A stretch of 8,817 nt of DNA from Micrococcales bacterium. GTDB taxonomy: Bacteria > Actinomycetota > Actinomycetes > Actinomycetales > Cellulomonadaceae. A program made the position numbers and the translations under genes. The stretch spans positions 1 through 8,817 of the forward strand of contig WRCL01000050.1 of the NCBI GenBank assembly GCA_009783975.1, written 5' to 3'. Positions 8,013-8,817 of the stretch are shown here, one piece after another. The notes under the pieces were generated by a model. The model was not told where the DNA came from. It ran no database searches and saw nothing but the letters and a program-made list of their open reading frames with translations. Every line of letters starts with the position of its first letter. Position 1 is the stretch's first letter.

Positions 8013-8075
8013 CACTTCTCGGCAGCCGCTGACCTGCGCGGCGACGACGAGAGACGGCGGGCGCAAGACCCAAAA

Positions 8076-8144
8076 CGAGTTCGATGGCTAGATGGCGAGG
8101 TCGACGATCTAACCATCGAACTCGCCATGCAACCATCGAACTCG
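8076..8144. repeat. Nested inverted repeat, possible hairpin or terminator
   Basis: Three collinear complementary pairs nest inside one another. CGAGTTCGATGG (8076-8087) pairs with CCATCGAACTCG (8133-8144), ATGGCGAG (8092-8099) with CTCGCCAT (8121-8128), and CGAT (8105-8108) with ATCG (8115-8118), leaving a six-base loop. The outer interior loop is four by four bases. The structure lies 63 bases after the operon's stop codon and has no T-run. It could end transcription, protect the mRNA 3' end, or be a protein-binding or cruciform site. The outer left arm could instead pair with the first direct-repeat copy (8113-8124). Confidence 0.7.
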
Positions 8145-8170
8145 TCATGCAGCTATCGAACTTGCCGACC
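8111..8170. repeat. 20-bp direct repeats sharing ATCGAACT
   Basis: Two adjacent 20-base copies, 8111-8130 and 8131-8150, differ at one position (19/20 identical). A third, degraded copy at 8151-8170 matches the first at 14 of 20, keeping the central ATCGAACT. The same core occurs inverted once upstream (8079-8086). The period of 20 bases is close to two helical turns, so repeated sites would face the same side of the DNA. No known operator is recognised. Confidence 0.8.
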
Positions 8171-8201
8171 TCCCATTGCCCCCCACCACGTGCCAAGTTG
8201 G

Positions 8202-8224
8202 GACGGTACCGACAACCCGAGGGC
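8202..8224 (+). pseudogene. Possible relic of an OmpA-domain coding end
   Basis: Bases 8202-8224 match 2471-2494 in the first gene, the stretch encoding DGTDNPEG, with one substitution and one missing C. The corresponding part of the second gene also matches. The lost base breaks the frame, which then stops at TGA 8229-8231. Flanking sequence does not align convincingly by eye, so this is either a very eroded remnant of a third paralogue or a chance match in compositionally similar DNA. Confidence 0.25.
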
Positions 8225-8304
8225 AAGCTGACAACACCAGGGGACGGATCGCCTGGGTCCACCAAGACGAGATCACCGGTCCTCTTCTGAAGACTGTGCC
8301 GTCT

Positions 8305-8309
8305 GGGAG
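8305..8309 (+). promoter_or_regulatory. Ribosome binding site deciding the lipoprotein start
   Basis: GGGAG ends eleven bases before the GTG at 8321. The in-frame stop TGA at 8288-8290 excludes any upstream start, and the two nearby ATG codons (8310 and 8313) are in another frame that ends at the TGA overlapping the GTG. The spacing is slightly long, so the assignment rests mainly on the lipoprotein signal that follows. Confidence 0.5.
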
Positions 8310-8320
8310 ATGATGGTGCG

Positions 8321-8817
8321 GTGAACCTCACTGGTGCGCCGGTCGCCGTGGTCGTGCTCGTGCTCGCGGTCGCCGGGTGCACGGCCAACCTGGACCCCTT
8401 CGGCACACCTGCGGCGTCGAGCACGCCCGACGGCACCCCCAGCGCCAGCGCGTCGGTAGCCCTGCACGAACGCCCGCTGACCGCGGGGGAGGTCGCACTT
8501 GCCCGCACGGTGTTCGGTGACGCCATCGACTACTCGGTCGTGCTCGTGCACAACCATGGGTACCCGCTGCTCGGGGGGTTCCAGCCAGACGACGTGGCGG
8601 TGACACCCAACGGCGAGATGTACTTTCCCGCGCCGAGCCACCTGGCGGACTTCTCGGCCGGCTCGGCTGCCAACGCACGGTGGTTCGTCCACGAGATGGT
8701 CCACGTGTGGCAGTACCAGCTGGGGTACCCGGTCGCCGCCAAGGGGATGAACCGCGGGGCGCTGGACTACTCCTACGAGCTCGACGCCACCGCCCGCCTG
8801 GCCGACTACGACATGGA
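8321..8817 (+). CDS. Lipoprotein with HEMVHVWQ putative metallopeptidase motif, Vgr-related type (3' partial)
   Basis: The first 165 residues are present and the frame runs off the window. A hydrophobic signal (7-19) ends in the lipobox AVAGC with C20, so the mature protein is probably lipid-anchored outside the membrane. The signal lacks the usual basic N-terminal residues. A short Ser/Thr/Pro-rich linker (21-48) follows. From RPLTAGEVALARTVFGDAID (51-70) the sequence resembles proteins usually annotated 'Vgr-related' or 'Rhs element Vgr': VAVTPNGEMYF, then WFVHEMVHVWQYQ with HEMVH at 124-128, then LDYSYELD. HExxH normally means two histidine zinc ligands and a catalytic glutamate, as in DUF4157-like predicted peptidases. 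A third ligand would probably lie just beyond the window, where the next codon, beginning GA, must be Asp or Glu. Peptidase activity is inferred, not shown. Distance and repeats make it a separate transcription unit from the upstream operon. Confidence 0.85.
   Translation, partial: MNLTGAPVAVVVLVLAVAGCTANLDPFGTPAASSTPDGTPSASASVALHERPLTAGEVALARTVFGDAIDYSVVLVHNHGYPLLGGFQPDDVAVTPNGEMYFPAPSHLADFSAGSAANARWFVHEMVHVWQYQLGYPVAAKGMNRGALDYSYELDATARLADYDM

Larger units (their letters stand above)
8013..8320. other. Intergenic region with repeats, no gene seen
   Basis: This 308-base gap separates the operon from the lipoprotein gene. Short forward and reverse frames cross it, but they lack a credible start with a ribosome site and have no recognisable protein motif. 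It holds a weak hairpin straight after the operon (GCCGC at 8025-8029 with GCGGC at 8038-8042, no T-run), the nested inverted repeat, the 20-bp direct repeats and the short OmpA-like stretch listed separately. I see no convincing -10/-35 pair, so the promoter of the lipoprotein gene is not located. Confidence 0.7.

Noticed and set aside
8025..8042. A terminator hairpin directly after the operon
   Set aside because: The stem is only five base pairs with an eight-base loop and no T-run, too weak to call.
8076..8150. A LexA (SOS) box, suggested by the TCGAAC and GTTCGA half-sites
   Set aside because: The actinobacterial box needs the two half-sites four bases apart. Here the inverted half-sites are far apart and the close ones are in direct orientation.
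8111..8170. A CRISPR array
   Set aside because: The copies are adjacent with no spacers, only 20 bases long, and there are too few of them; no cas gene is present.
8084..8290. A 68-codon forward frame in the intergenic region
   Set aside because: It starts inside the inverted repeat with no ribosome site, its product is repeat-derived and low in information, and it has no recognisable motif.
8310..8324. A tiny leader frame (MMVR) whose stop overlaps the lipoprotein GTG
   Set aside because: Four codons directly after the ribosome site could give translational coupling, but such short overlaps arise easily by chance and nothing else supports it.

Overview
The window is high-GC DNA with dense forward-strand coding, a GTG start for the third gene and the fourth, and the domain styles of an actinobacterium. 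My best guess is an order such as Micrococcales, but that is inference from protein style only. No rRNA, tRNA, CRISPR array, insertion sequence or phage gene is visible. All real genes read on the + strand.

Positions 2-8012 hold three tightly packed genes with gaps of 21 and 10 bases, very probably one operon. Genes 1 and 2 are tandem paralogues. Each has a proline-rich N-terminal tail, one nearly identical membrane segment, a divergent region with beta-propeller (PQQ-like) blade motifs and paired cysteines, a strongly conserved cysteine-rich module, and a C-terminal OmpA-type peptidoglycan-binding domain. Gene 1 is cut by the left edge: its frame is open to base 2, and the GTG at 125 is a codon inside a Val-Gln-Thr-Ser-Pro-Val-Pro repeat, not a real start. 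Gene 2 is complete (1185 aa) and carries an extra block of roughly 150-190 aa. Gene 3 (628 aa) starts with a variant-leucine-repeat-like segment, then a similar membrane helix and a large ectodomain with three probable disulfide pairs.

Positions 8013-8320 are non-coding as far as I can see. They hold a nested three-tier inverted repeat, about two and a half direct copies of a 20-bp unit, and a 23-base stretch resembling the end of the OmpA coding sequence with one base missing, possibly a relic. From 8321 a lipoprotein gene begins and runs off the right edge. It has a HEMVHVWQ putative zinc site in a sequence resembling proteins annotated as 'Vgr-related'.

Taken together, the first three genes look like a set of single-pass membrane proteins with cytoplasmic tails and wall-facing ectodomains, two of them able to grip peptidoglycan. 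A wall-tethered sensing or scaffolding complex is a reasonable hypothesis, but no partner, signal or enzyme activity is shown by the sequence. All family statements rest on recalled motifs, not on database searches.
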